Origin: Pseudoips prasinana
Taxonomy: Eukaryota; Arthropoda; Insecta; Lepidoptera; Nolidae
Reading direction: 5' to 3'
Assembly: GCA_951640165.1 (NCBI GenBank)
Contig: OX621234.1
Span: forward strand, 2,857,001 to 2,921,000
Length of the DNA stretch: 64,000 nt
Shown: one piece after another, positions 18,520-30,124 of the stretch
Layout of the letters: the number at the start of each line of letters is the position of its first letter
How positions within the stretch are numbered: the stretch's first letter is position 1
Notes under the pieces: model-generated
Database searches by the model: none
The model's input: the letters and a program-made list of their open reading frames with translations, nothing else
Told to the model about the DNA's origin: nothing
Made by a program: the position numbers and the translations under genes

Positions 18520-19225
18520 GGTTGTACAGGCACCCGCTGCGTGTGTTTCTCTGGGTATACGTAGTTGGGGCGCATTGGATCTGGTGGTAGCTTTAAAAAA
18601 CGACAGTCCACCATACTAATAATATTGAATTCTTTCCTTAATATAGTAATTACCATTTAAACATAAAAAAATATCTACACATATAATAAAATCGTAGGAA
18701 AGTCAAAACTGTACATTGAATATGTTTTTTAAAGGATTCTTGGGCCGTAATCTACAGTCAATATTGAAGCCAAAAATTTAGTTTAAAGAATTTTTGTCTG
18801 TGTGTCTGTTTGTCTGTATGTATGTCCGGGCTAAACTCCAAAAGTACTGCATGGATTTCCTTCAAATTTTGCATGAATATTACCACGAGGTCGGGGTCAA
18901 CATATAGGCTACATATTATCACGCTATCACCTACAGGGGAGGAGCAGCTATAATTTATAAAGTTTAACGCGGGTAAAACCGCGGGGCACAGCTAGTAATA
19001 TATAAAACTGTACATTTTGACGATAAATTAAATAAGCTAGTTAGGTTACTTAATCATTAGTATAACAAATGAAATATTATATCTAAATGTTTTCATAGAA
19101 GCCGCATATTCAAATACCTAGAAATGCTAATCTATATCTAGTATACCATATTACTACACACATGTTCTGACATTTAGAAGCGCTTTTTTAAAGTCAACGT
19201 GAATAAAATCTTCTTGTTTTTGTTG
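18520..19225 (+). mobile_element. LINE D 3' region, interrupted by a Helitron
   Basis: The first part (18520-18673) has TTGGGGCGCATTGGATCTGG and GGTAGCTTTAAA. The second (18996-19225) has TATCTAAATG and ends AGCGCTTTTTTAAAGTCAAC and GTGAATAAAATC. The Helitron 18674-18995 sits between them, so it is younger. Confidence 0.65.
18674..18995 (+). mobile_element. Non-autonomous Helitron inside LINE D
   Basis: Starts TCTACACATATAATAAAATC after A and ends GCGGGGCACAGCTAG before T, with the GCGGGTAAAACCGC hairpin. It is the cleanest copy of this family in the window and gives its boundaries. Confidence 0.85.
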
Positions 19226-19264
19226 GAGATAGGAGAGGATATTTCATCGAGGTGAAAAAATAAC

Positions 19265-19533
19265 TATAATAATAATATCCTGGGACATTATACACAACGC
19301 CATCAGATCCCAAACTAAGCAGAGCTTGCACTATGGAAACCAGATAACAGATATACTACATATACAATTTTTCTTTTGTAAATACATACTTATATAACTA
19401 GATAATTTACACCCAGACTCAGGACAAACATACATATTCATGCACACAAATATCTGTCCCGGGTGGGAATTGAACCCACGACCTGCGGCGTGAAACGCAG
19501 CGTATCTACCAACCACGCCAACAGGCCCGTCAA
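19265..19533 (-). mobile_element. SINE A, full length
   Basis: The minus strand starts near 19533 with GGCCTGTTGGCGTGGTTGGT (box A side) and GGGTTCAATTCCCACCCGGG (box B). The body has TGTTTGTCCTGAGTCTGGGT-like sequence and the 3' end has AATAATGTCCCAGGATATTA-like sequence. tRNA-derived head with polymerase III boxes. Confidence 0.85.
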
Positions 19534-19544
19534 CATGTCAACGT

Positions 19545-19625
19545 AACTAACTTGCCCGCTTCGTTTCGAACTCGAGACCACAGACTCTAAAGTCCAACAA
19601 TCTAACCACTACACTATATCGTACT
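19545..19625 (-). other. tRNA-like remnant, box A and box B visible
   Basis: The minus strand has GATATAGTGTAGTGGTTAGA (box A-like) and CTCGAGTTCGAAACGAAGCG (box B-like) about 35 bp apart. Base pairing of the acceptor stem is not evident, so a SINE head or tRNA pseudogene is more likely than a working tRNA gene. Confidence 0.4.
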
Positions 19626-19642
19626 TAACAGTAATATAGAAG

Positions 19643-19781
19643 TACAGACGCCAGCACATCCAGCTACCCCAATCTGTCAAAATTCTTTTATAGATTTTCA
19701 ACTTTATCACAAAAGCATAAGGTTCATTTTCAATTGGGGAAATTTGACAGTTCGGGGTAGCTTGATGTGCTCGCGTCTGTA
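19643..19781. mobile_element. MITE E
   Basis: Full-length foldback copy from CAGACGCCAGCACATCCAGC to GCGTCTG, flanked by TA on both sides. One TIR position is changed (CTCGCGTCTG). Confidence 0.85.
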
Positions 19782-19789
19782 CATGCCCA

Positions 19790-20626
<837 letters not shown>

Positions 20627-20809
20627 AATGTCTGCAGCTCCCAATACAACATCTGGTTCGTGTGTATGTGTGTTACGTGCGTGATCACCACAATCTCCAA
20701 GTCAGCCGGCGAAGTGAGTGCAATTCCGCACCGGTGCACATCCGCCTACCTACCACCGTTGCATATTATATATGCGCAATGCGTGTATATAGAAACTGTT
20801 TCTTTGTGG
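20627..20809. other. GC-richer segment after the H2A fragment
   Basis: Has (GTGT)n-like words and TGCGTGATCACCACAATCTC. Its base composition resembles the H2A piece, so it may be captured with it, but no identity was recognised. Confidence 0.3.
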
Positions 20810-21250
20810 CTTTCTTCTCCTGGTCGTCCACCTAGGTAGCTAGAGAAAGCCGCAGGCTAGCTAGGGTAGGATCCTCAGCGGCGAGGATCGCGTTGCCCCC
20901 TTAACACGTGATCGGTAATCCCGTGCAAGTGATCTGACCCCCATTTCGAATTCCATATTTTTACTTCAGCGGCCGCCTTAGCTGTGGCCCGAACCCCATA
21001 AGGGTGCCCTCAGGTATTAGTCGCTTAAATTAAGCTACTTTGGTTGAGAGCTTTTTGCGCTAGCCAACTGCTCGTTGTTTTCAATTCTTTAATTTGATAT
21101 ACTATTGCTAAATGTAACAATAATAGCTAAGTAACTTGCTATTTATTATTTATTTAAGGATATTAAAAATATATGTGACAAAACAGACCAAACGGACGAA
21201 CTAATTCAAAAAAAATGTTGCTTTAATAACTGTTTTATGTAATACATTGT
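20810..21250 (+). mobile_element. LINE N 3' region
   Basis: Runs from CGTCCACCTAGGTAGCTAGA through AAAGCCGCAGG, AGCTGTGGCCCGAACCCCAT, GGTATTAGTCGCTTAAATTA and ACAAAACAGACCAAACGGAC to ATTGTGAGCT. It matches 39140-40303 and, reversed, 2041-2535. The LINE Y fragment follows. Confidence 0.6.
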
Positions 21251-21480
21251 GAGCTCCATCCATTTGTCACGATATTTGCACACGTCTCTTACTCGTTTAC
21301 TGTCATTATATTATTCATAAATACTTGCAGGTTTATGGTATTTCTGACCTGGCCTCATAGAATGTTTTAAGAGGTCTTTCCCCTTCAGGTTTTACCATTC
21401 ACACGGGCCAGGTATATTTATTTCTCCATCTTCTTTTATTCCTTCTTTTCTTAATGCGCTAACCATTATCGGCTTTAATA
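21251..21480 (-). mobile_element. LINE Y C-terminal fragment
   Basis: Parallels 45085-45310: CCATTTGTCACGAT, TTTGCACACGTC-like, GGCCTCATAGAATGTTTTAA and CCATTCACACGGGCCAGGT. On the minus strand these cover the G-R-G-R-P-R-R-T-F and C-K-D-R region of the ORF, here with several frame breaks. Confidence 0.65.
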
Positions 21481-22335
21481 TTTAATATATCTAAAATATT
21501 GTATTAACCTAAAATACTTCCATGTGATACATACAGTTTAAAATCTTCATCATATTACCCGGCTTTTAATTGATAAAATATAGTGGTGAGCAAGTGATCC
21601 TAACCACTTCCCTTCATCAAAACAGTTCAGTTAAAGAATATTTAATGAAATGAAAGTCTGGAATTTGATTGAGTACTGTTTTATGCATTTCTTTCTTTGA
21701 GGTTCGACGTCTTGTATTGAATTTGCCATAATATTTTATCTGTAATGCGATGATCTTATGACTTAGACCAACCTCGGAGCTCAGATTCGTCTTCAACGAA
21801 AAAATAAATAATTCTTTTCTTTTGAAATTCTTTCAGCGTTTACGGCTTGTATGTAAAGTAATAATCCCAAAGTTCTGCCCATTATTTCAGTAGAATTTAT
21901 TCATTTGATTAAATAGCAAGCTTGTTTCACAAGCTTTCATATTTTATAAAAGAGCATCAAAGAATATGGCACACACATTATGGGGCCATTTTACCAGGCA
22001 ACTACGCTCTGTGGTTGTACCTTATGGACATTAAAATGTAATGAACAAACTCAGGTGTGATGTGGTGAAAGTTAAAACTATAATTATTATTATCATTCCT
22101 TTATTAGTAGGTACTTTTTCTTACTTAATACATTCTTAAATATAAAATAGCCATAGTAAATTTAGGGTCTGCAACCGCAGCAGGAACAGGGTCCATGCGA
22201 CTGGAGGTTATGGCTGTATAGACAGAAACTTAGGATTATTAGTTTTAAGATTTACGAGCAAGCGCCAAGTAAATGACAAGAATTTAACTAGTCATATGTC
22301 CGTCTTGTTTGATTATTATTATTATAGTTATATAT
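21481..22335. other. No recognisable feature
   Basis: AT-rich, no open frame of interest and no matching repeat found by eye. Confidence 0.3.
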
Positions 22336-22339
22336 ACCT

Positions 22340-22845
22340 ACCAACTTAAGAGAGGTAGGGCATAGCGTTCATACGCTCAAAGAGCAGCCCGACTGGGGAA
22401 GTACCTCCACCTTACAGAAGACATTCCTTAATAATATATTATAATTCATCATTACAGCTTAAATAAGTCCACTGCTGGACAAGCCTCCCTCAAGAATGAT
22501 CTTGAGGGGATATGCCATAATCGCCACGCTTGGCAGGCGGGTTGGCGATCGCAGTATGATGTTCGTAGTACTCAGAAGGAAGCTGCTTCCCGTCCTCTGG
22601 TAGATATTCCCTCGGGTCGACTTCTACGCCCCCCACGGTATGAGATGGGGTGATGATATTCTGATTCTGATATTTGTCGCCGTCACCACACAGCAGCACA
22701 TATTATAATTATAATTATATAATTAATGTTGTGTTACCGAGTGTGAATAAGGTCGCCAGAGCTCTTTGGGGTGGTGGAAAGGGCCAGCAACACTTGTTTG
22801 CTGACTCTAAAAGGCCGGCTTATAGCTTTATCACTTATACATGTT
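22340..22845 (+). mobile_element. Repeat K, split by retroposon F
   Basis: The left part AGAGGTAGGGCATAGCGTTC to CCTCCACCTTACAGAAGACA and the right part TAATGTTGTGTTACCGAGTG to GACTCTAAAAGGCCGG are contiguous in the undisturbed copy at 52148-52450. F (22447-22699) was inserted later with an 11-bp target duplication. Confidence 0.7.
22447..22699 (-). mobile_element. Retroposon F, full length with target-site duplication
   Basis: ATATTATAATT flanks both ends (22436-22446 and 22700-22710). On the minus strand it starts GTGCTGCTGTGTGGTGACGG. It carries an open frame of about 69 codons (with N-I-I-T-P-S-H-T-V-G-G-V-E-V and P-A-K-R-G-D-Y-G-I-S-P-Q-D) and ends TTGTCCAGCAGTGGACTTAT before a short ATGATGA tail. 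That tail matches the RTE LINE end; the rest does not. Confidence 0.8.
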
Positions 22846-22864
22846 TCTATACATGCACATTAAA

Positions 22865-23005
22865 TACGTTAGGGATCCAAGACAGTAAAAGCGATTCCCC
22901 GGGGCATACCTGAGCCTCACCACTCAGTGTCATTTCATTGTGTGCCACTGTTGATCCTGGCTTGGATTTGCAATGGTGGGTAAGAAGGAGGGACTAGTCC
23001 CAAAT
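22865..23005 (+). mobile_element. Repeat J
   Basis: GGATCCAAGACAGTAAAAGC to GTGGGTAAGAAGGAGGGACT; shorter on the left than 11372-11592. Confidence 0.6.
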
Positions 23006-23212
23006 ATAAAAGAATATGTTTTGTGTGTCATATTATTATAAAGGGAACCATCATCCAACATGGTTAGACCACCGATTCGATTTGATCAATTTTATTTCTG
23101 ACTACCAGTTACGATTGTCATAAATTCTGATGGTCTCATTACGACCGGATCCACCGGTTTAATATCCTCTGCTTGGTACCTCGAATATACGGAAAACATA
23201 GGTACAGACGCC

Positions 23213-23342
23213 AGCACATCAAGCTACTCCAATCTGTCAAATTTCTTTTATAGATTTTCAACTTTATCACAAAAGCATAAGGTTCACTTTCCCTTTGCGG
23301 AATTTTGACAGATTGGGGTAGCTTGACGTGCTGGCGTCTGTA
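23213..23342. mobile_element. MITE E
   Basis: Full-length foldback copy, CAGACGCCAGCACATCAAGC to GGCGTCTG, TA on each side. The TIRs are nearly identical. Confidence 0.85.
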
Positions 23343-24285
23343 CAAATATAGTTGGTGAATTAGTAGTTTGATTTTATTGATTTGCCCGTTTGGATTACCC
23401 ATAAGATAGCATACCACATAACCGAAATCAGTATCACCTACTTACAAATTTTACCTGAAACTACATAATAATATTGAATAGAAGTGATACCGTGCTCATT
23501 TAGCGGGTGAACCTCAAAATCGAACCAGTCTAAATGTTTGTTTGGGAGAGGAAAGCCAAATATTTGCAAGTAGTTAAAGTATCGGGCAAGGGACACCTTG
23601 TCGATACCTAAACTTCAGCGAGCATAAACACTACGCGCGTAATAACGTCCCATTTGCTAAGTTAATGTCACTGCCCCTTTAAGGGTAGTACGTAAGTTGT
23701 TTGATCTACCCTAGGATTATTTTCTTACCCTAGATAAGTCCAACTGGTCGGGGTAGCAATCAAAAAGCTACGCAACATCTTTTCGCCTCATATACCGCAG
23801 TGACTCAAGTAAAAAGTTTTCGACCAGTGTGTGTTTTCAGTGATTAGGTCAACTAACGATTGTTTACACAATTTATAATAAAGGGGTAATGAGCGCATTT
23901 ATTTAATTATATGTCAACTTAAAGAGATTAATTTGCATATTAACAATAACCAAAACTTACATACTAAAAAACTGAATTTAAATCGTTGCCTGCGGGCAAG
24001 GTGCCCAGAAAGCTGGCCACATTACCCCGTTGAATAGCGAGGCTAATACGTTGTTTTAAGTACGAGCCAGCTCTCTGGTCATTTATAATAAATGGTACTA
24101 ACATATCTAAATTTTTTCTTTGTGTAATGAATAACCAATTGTAGTCTAACACCACATGCAATAATATAAAGAATACGTGAACAAAAAAAAGGAGTTCGTT
24201 AACTAACAAAGTACTATTACAAACTTTACAATACATTAAAATTAAATTCTATAGATACAATTATAGCAACTAATAATAATACAAC
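23343..24285. other. No gene recognised
   Basis: Two open frames of about 90 codons (one each side of 23400 and 24100, minus strand) show no motif or protein-like composition. No repeat partner was found in the window. Confidence 0.3.
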
Positions 24286-24512
24286 GGACACCCGGATGGA
24301 ATTTCCTTTCGATTAATTAGTAAAGGAATTGTAATAAAATTTTATTGCTTTTAAGATACAATACTTTTTTTTTATTATTAACTAATACAATGTAATATAA
24401 ACTTAACCAGTAGGCTCAATTTTAGTACAAAGTGTCGTTACAACTTTTCGTGTTATTTTTGCTGTCTAGCCCCCTTTCGTCATGCGCGATAAGGAACTTC
24501 GTTCCAAAAGAA
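24286..24512 (-). mobile_element. MITE S, divergent copy
   Basis: Starts GGACACCCGGATGGAA and ends GCGCGATAAGGAACTTCGTT, the same termini as 42811-43075 and 48856-49140 in reverse. Its interior is mostly different and AT-rich. Confidence 0.6.
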
Positions 24513-24689
24513 ACTCGAAATAGGTTAAACAAATACGGATACAATTAATGCGGATTAATAAAATTACTAAGGAGTAAACTATGACTCTTATCTGAAAAAA
24601 TGAAATAACAAAAAGTGATAACTTACGGAACAAAGACGAGGTCACTTATGATGGACCTCATAAGAAGTCTCAAAGTCATCTCAAAAGCT

Positions 24690-24960
24690 ATGTAGAAGGC
24701 TATGCTCGTAGTATCTGTGTGCGATCGAATCACAAATGTCGATATCCTCAGGCAAACCAAAGTATCAGACATAGCCTTAAGATTTACCAAACTGAAGTGG
24801 CACTGGCCTGCTTATGGAAGCGACGGCCGCTGGGGCAAAAAGGGGCCGTTTTCGAGTGGCGAGCACAAACCGGAAGACGCAGCGGGGGCGGGCCCACGGA
24901 TACAAGATAAACCGAGGATCTTACAAGGGTCGCGGGATACTGCTGGATGCAGGCAGAGCT
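24690..24960 (+). mobile_element. RTE-type LINE RT C-terminus, longest piece
   Basis: One frame reads N-V-D-I-L-R-Q-T-K-V-S-D-I-A-L-R, then K-L-K-W-H-W and G-R-W-G-K-K before drifting; other frames continue R-P-Q-T-G-R-R and the A-G-S-R-W-like part. This is the region just after the RT thumb in lepidopteran RTE elements. The VQQW tail is missing. Confidence 0.8.
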
Positions 24961-24993
24961 GTTACTATAATCGCCACACTTGACAGACTCTCG

Positions 24994-25312
24994 GGACGAC
25001 TTAACTCATTTTGACGTAAACTGCATTACATTTAAGCTCTCATTCTGACAAACGTTTGCTGGAAGAGAACTTATAGTTGAGTACAGCTTAGTTAACTTTA
25101 TATATATATATATATGTTCCTGTGTGCAGTAAAGAGTAAGTAAATTTACGGGATGACTTAACTCATTTTGACGTAAACTGCATTACATTTAAGCTCTCAT
25201 TCTGACAAACGTTTGCTGGAAGAGAACTTATAGTTGAGTGCAGCTTAGTTAACTTTATATATATATATATATATATATATGTTCCTGTGTGCAGTAAAGA
25301 GTAAGTAAATTT
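24994..25312. repeat. Two-copy tandem duplication, about 157 bp
   Basis: GACTTAACTCATTTTGACGT to GAGTAAGTAAATTTA occurs twice in a row. The copies differ mainly by the length of an internal (TA)n run (about 8 versus 12 units) and a few substitutions. It contains no gene. Confidence 0.95.
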
Positions 25313-25666
25313 AGTTGAATATATATAATACTATATATATATATATAATAATATCATGGGATATCTGATCAAAAACTAACCGAACGAATTTGTGTGTATT
25401 GTTGTAGCCATTATGGCATATCTCCCTATTCTCGGGGAGGCTTTAAAACCTAAGTTTTAAGAACTCCCGGATTTTATTAGAGTACGGGGCTAGAATCTGG
25501 CATTTGTTGACATGAGTAAAACATTGTTGCAATGGTACGGGTAGCGGGTAGCGCTATTTTCGTTTAAAATTTGAAGTCTTTTTTAGCATTGTATAACAGT
25601 TTTGGCTGTTGGGTTCAAAATAGATATCGACATAAACCCTGTTAATAACTTTACAATTATTAAATA

Positions 25667-26035
25667 CTAGCTGTGCCTCGCGGTTTTACCCGCGTTAAAC
25701 TTTATAAATTAATCCCTACTAGGTGTGTCCCGTGGTTTTACCCGCGTTAAACTTTATAAACGACCACAGCTCCTCCCCCGTAAGTGATAGTGTGATAATA
25801 TGTAGCTTAAATGTTGACCCGACCTCTCAGTAATATTCATGCAAAATTTGAAGTAAATCCATGCAGTACTTTTTGAGTTTAGCCCGGATATACATACATA
25901 CAAACTGACAAAAATTCTAAAAACTATATTTTTGGCTTCGATATCGATAGTAGATCACGCCCCAAGTATCCTTTTTAATAAATATTCTATGTACAGTTTT
26001 TACTTTCCTGCGATTTTATTATATGTTCTTATAGA
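25667..26035 (-). mobile_element. Non-autonomous Helitron with doubled 3' terminus
   Basis: On the minus strand the element runs from 26035 to CTAG at 25667. The last 50 bp (GTTTAACGCGGGTAAAACC... to CTAG) occur a second time inside, ending about 25722 with CCTAG-like sequence. The two termini could be stacked transposition ends or one Helitron truncated into another. Confidence 0.75.
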
Positions 26036-26115
26036 TGTGTTAATCCAGGGTGTCAGCTAATTCCAAATCAAATTTTATTAAAATCACTCCAGCCATTCAG
26101 ACGTGAAGAAGTAAC
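26036..26115 (-). mobile_element. Second-type Helitron fragment
   Basis: The minus strand has TTCACGTCTGAATGGCTGGA, then AGCTGACACCCTGGATTAAC, the same body as 56512-56700 and 58082-58279. Confidence 0.6.
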
Positions 26116-26375
26116 AAAAATACTCAAAATCTTTCAAATTAGTGTGATTACCATTAAATTATTACATAAATATACATGCATCTTATGATAATTAATTATA
26201 CACAATTAAAATACATGTCAAGTTCCAAATTGCACCTAATATTATTAATATTTAAATTAAATTTTACATTGGTCTTATGGGAGCACTCAAAATAATTTAT
26301 ATTATGTCAAGAACGTGCGTAGAAAACATTTTTAAACGTATCTTTTATATATGTTTATCCTCGTAAATGTCTTTC
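26116..26375. other. No recognisable feature
   Basis: AT-rich filler between Helitron and LINE debris. Confidence 0.3.
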
Positions 26376-26379
26376 AGTG

Positions 26380-26540
26380 TATAGTTTGCTTTTACAGTAA
26401 GGAAATTGTACGTTTTCATTTTAATTGGGTAAAGTTATTGATGTCGTTTATAGATTTTGGGATTCTATTATAGTTTTTTCGTAGCGATGGTAAAGGGTTA
26501 TTCCTGGACTATTGTAAATTGGAAGAGGGAAGCGCGAGCT
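26380..26540 (-). mobile_element. LINE C-terminal scrap
   Basis: The minus strand reads L-P-S-L-R-K-N-Y-N-R-I-P-K-S-I-N-D-I-N-N, then F-T-Q-L-K-stop, the usual C-terminal pattern of an insect LINE ORF2. Confidence 0.55.
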
Positions 26541-26599
26541 TATCCCTGTTTTTTAAGTAGTGGCCTTTGTATAATGATCGTAATGGAGATCCTATTTAA

Positions 26600-27640
26600 C
26601 AAAATTACTTATTTCTAATATATATATTTCAAGGAAATTCCTGATGCTAAGAAGACTGGACGGCCTGATAGGGTTCCTGGTTATCCTCCTATCTTAATAA
26701 AATAGTCTTCGAGCACTCGAAGAAAATAGTCGGTAAATAAATTTACCATTACGTGTGGTTCCGTGGATATTAGATTATTAAAGTTTAATTTTATATTGAA
26801 GTTATTTTTCTTATAATATGTATTTGTTTTGTTCTTTTTTATTTGCCGCGTTGATTTGGAAATATTTACAGCAATTTGATTATTTTTATAGATTGCATTT
26901 TTGATATTTTATAGTACCCATTTTTTTTTATGATTATCACTTTGAGATGAAATAAATGTTTTAAGTTGACTAGATACCTTTATTCCACTTGTTAACCACG
27001 TTCTCTTTGTTTTGATTTTAATTTGTATAATTGGTACTTATACATTTGTTAAAATTCCTTGCTTTTTATTATGGTTAACTTGATAACTTATGTCTATCTT
27101 TGTCTTACTTATAACTTATTCCAGTTTTATTTTCATCAGTTCAGTTTTAAAGTGTGCAATGTTGTTTTTTTTTTAATTGAATTAATAATATCGTGGGACA
27201 TATCCTATTATTTACACACGGCCATCTGATCCCAAACTAAGCAGAGCTTGTACTATGGAAACCAGGTAACTGATATACTACTTTTTTCTGTAAATTCACA
27301 CTTACCTATATATTCGTTTGTTTTCTGTACTATGGACTTCGGTCATCTGATGATATTTTTGGGATCGTCATTGGGGTATTTTTGTGTTCGGAAGACCCGA
27401 AATCTTTTACAAAAGTCTCAAAGCTTATATTTTGTTAATAGCAAATCTAGGTAGAACTTGTTTTCACTATTATATTTCGCTTTTATATGTTGATAGGAGT
27501 TTAATATTTCTCATCAGCTTTAATACTACATATATTAGACGAGTTTCCAAATACATGTCATATACAATATTTGTATTGAAATCTCCACCAATAACTATAC
27601 ATTTTCTCTGTTTGTTGCAACGATATTTTTGTAGGCGTTT
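26600..27640 (-). mobile_element. Decayed Jockey-like LINE: endonuclease and linker, split by SINE A
   Basis: On the minus strand near 27570, V-I-G-G-D-F-N-T-N is the GDFN box of an APE-type endonuclease. Near 27000, K-R-T-W-L-T-S-G-I-K-V-S-S-Q-L-K-T is the linker before the RT domain (compare W-I-T-x-G-I-K-x-S in intact elements). Many stops and indels are present. SINE A at 27187-27312 lies between the two parts. Confidence 0.65.
27187..27312 (-). mobile_element. SINE A, 5'-truncated, nested in LINE
   Basis: Minus-strand 3' half only (GGCCATCTGATCCCAAACTA, AGCAGAGCTTGTACTATGGA). Confidence 0.7.
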
Positions 27641-27771
27641 TCGAAGGAACTAAAGATAATGTCTGATTTTAAATTTTTGAATGGCCAGTATTTAAATATT
27701 ATGATAAATTAAATAATAATTAAGCAGTCAAAAAGTTATTTTACCTGTTCCACGGTGGCCACGTGACTTCA

Positions 27772-27925
27772 CGATTAAGAGAGATAGCGCACAGCATTCA
27801 ACAGCAGCCCGGCTGGGGAAGTAGGTACCTCCACCTTACAGAAGAGATTGCTTAATAATAACATTAATAATTTAATGTTGTGTTCCTGAGTGTGAGTAAG
27901 GTCGCCAGGGCTCAATGAAGCTAAA
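27772..27925 (+). mobile_element. Repeat K, 3'-truncated
   Basis: AGAGAGATAGCGCACAGCAT to AAGGTCGCCAGGGCTCAATG; the region with ACTCTTAAAGGCCGG is absent. Confidence 0.65.
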
Positions 27926-28186
27926 TGAACTTAATAATCATTTTTTTAAGATGCCACTTTTCGTTGTAATGTTATAACTCAACAACGCCTTTACCGATAT
28001 GGCCTTGAATTATTCGTGGATGTCCAGGAAAGGTTTGTACGTAGAGAACATTTTAAAAAAGTCTTGAAAAAGTGTAAAATTAACATTTTTTTGCAATTAA
28101 TATTTTTTTGTTTGAATAAATGAACTTAATAATCATTTTTTTATTACTATGCCTTATATGTAGCGAAGCACGTACCGGGCCGCTAG

Positions 28187-28314
28187 TATATGTATATAAG
28201 TATGTATTTGCAAAAGAAAAGTAGTATATGCAGTATATCCGTTCTCTGATTTCCAAGCTCGGCTTAGTTTGGAATCAGATGACCGTGTGTAAATAAAGTC
28301 CCAGGATATTATAA
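28187..28314 (+). mobile_element. SINE A, 5'-truncated
   Basis: TATATAAGTATGTATTTGCA through AAAGTCCCAGGATATTATAA. Confidence 0.7.
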
Positions 28315-28526
28315 TATTAAATGTAAGATTATTACGGTTGTCTATAAATAGATTATCTGCATCGGTTATGCGGAAGAGGGCACGCGAAGTTGTTCATGAG
28401 AGAAACGTGGGGCGTTGAGAGCCAACCCAGTAGTGCGTAAGTATCGCTCTTGCGCAGTGTTGATTTTCACAGCAGAGTAGAACTCAACTCGCTAGAAGCG
28501 AAATGGTAAAAACGTAATTTAATAGA

Positions 28527-28575
28527 TAATGACGATCAGAATCAGGACAAACAGACATGTTCATGCACATAAAAT
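28527..28575 (-). mobile_element. SINE A scrap
   Basis: ATCAGGACAAACAGACATGT and TCATGCACAT match the middle of SINE A reversed. SINE B follows immediately. Confidence 0.5.
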
Positions 28576-28828
28576 ATTGACGGTCACCGTAGCCTAGTTG
28601 GTAGTGATCCTGCCTACGAAGCTGGTGGTCCTGGGTTCGAATCCCGGTAAGTGCAAATATTTGTGTGATGAGCACGAATATTTGTTTCTGAGTCATGGAT
28701 GTTTTCTATGTTTATAAGTATTTATCTATCTATATAAGTATGTATATCGTCGCCTGGTACCCATAGTACAAGCTTTGCGTTAGTTTGGGGCTAGGGTGAT
28801 CTGTGTGACATTGTCCCCAGATATTATT
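28576..28828 (+). mobile_element. SINE B, full length
   Basis: Intact boxes (TAGCCTAGTTGG, GGTTCGAATCC) and tail GACATTGTCCCCAGATATTA. One inserted base in AAGCTTTGCGTTAG. Confidence 0.9.
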
Positions 28829-29174
28829 ATTATAAAAATAAATATCGGTCAACGAAGAAGAAACAACCAAAAATTTAAATTAAAATAGCGTTATAATGAA
28901 ATAGTGAACATTTTACTCACAGAAACCTATTAAGAGCGCTTTTAAAATATTATTTGCTATGTTAAAACACGGACATAAGATAGCTTGCTTTAAATTTTGA
29001 GGTTAAACTTGCCATTTAGTCTATTTTCTTGATTAAATATGGTTATCAATTGCTTAACTTTTCTCAACGTTATAAAATACTTTTGTTTAAGTTTTAGTTT
29101 ATACCTTGATTTAAGGTTATTCAATTCGCGACCGTCTCCGGACGTTGCGTTGGTTTGTACTATCTAAACTGAGT
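28829..29174. other. No recognisable feature
   Basis: AT-rich; no coding signal or repeat partner seen. Confidence 0.3.
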
Positions 29175-29292
29175 AAATTATTATTAGAGTGGACCTCGGA
29201 CAACTATCATGCTTTAATTCTATTACCATATCTAATTCAGCCCAAAAGAGAAGATCCAGTGGAACAAAGTAAGTCGGACTATTAGCATCAGT
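29175..29292 (-). mobile_element. LINE D 5' portion, diverged
   Basis: GTGGACCTCGGACAACTATC, then ATGCTTTAATTCTATTACCA and AGAAGATCCAGTGGAACAAA parallel 11026-11120 of the long copy, with more divergence. Confidence 0.45.
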
Positions 29293-29384
29293 TTAAACGC
29301 AGCCGATATTAAAAACCAGTAAAAATATTTAAAAATTCAATTGATAATCTTCTGGTTTCTACTCACGGAGCGTGTTTAGGGTTC

Positions 29385-30095
29385 CGTAGCCAAATTTACC
29401 GGATCTATAAGAGCTGTACTGTTGGAACTTGGTAGATGTATTCTGGTTTACAGAATACATCTACCAAGTTTCATTAAGCATTAAGATTTTAACATTAAAA
29501 TAGAAAAATAACAATAATTTTGGGGGTTCCCCATACGTAGAAATGAAACTATAAAAATTTTGAAGTTATACTTCTTTTGGCGCGATGGAGAAAAATGATG
29601 AGAGTGAATTTTTACGATGCGCGCGCACACCGACACCAAAAAATTTTACAGCATGAAGTTAGTTCTAGGTGGTATGACCAAGTACTTTTTATTCTGTAGT
29701 GTGACAGTGAATTTAAAAAAAAAAATAACCGTAAAGTAAAAATAACCGCATGAAGTTAGTTCTAGGTGGTATGAAAATTGATAACTATGTTCAAGTTGTA
29801 TATTAAGAAGTATAACTTTTAACGCGTGTACATAAGTACACACAAGTTTTTTTTTTATAATAGCCACTCATGTGGGGTATACGTAAAAAATAAGAGAATG
29901 ATAAAACAAATAAAATTTATGATACATGACCATGCAAACTAACAACAAAAATTGGTTTGAACGAGATCTAGTAGGTAGTTTTTTTTTATACGTCATAAAT
30001 CGTAAACAGCGTTTACCTTTCATTTAATCAATTGAAATACTTGCTGCTACGGAACCCTTCATGGGCGGGTTCGACTCGCACTTGGCCGGTTTTTA
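29385..30095 (-). mobile_element. MITE Q with internal fold-back
   Basis: Termini TTTAGGGTTCCGTAGCCAAA and TCGACTCGCACTTGGCCGGT match 43983-44549 and, reversed, 45757-46361. The usual (GACA)n tract is lost. An extra inverted copy occurs at about 29433-29475. A duplicate of GCATGAAGTTAGTTCTAGGT (29651 and 29751) encloses 100 bp. Confidence 0.75.
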
Positions 30096-30124
30096 TAATT
30101 TTATATCCTCTAGTAGGAATTCTT

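Noticed and set aside
19331..19516. Open frames across SINE A, B and C copies (for example 1443-1703, 19331-19516, 28484-28696, 57139-57551, 62111-62311)
   Set aside because: They follow tRNA-derived SINE sequence, recur with every copy and have no independent coding evidence.
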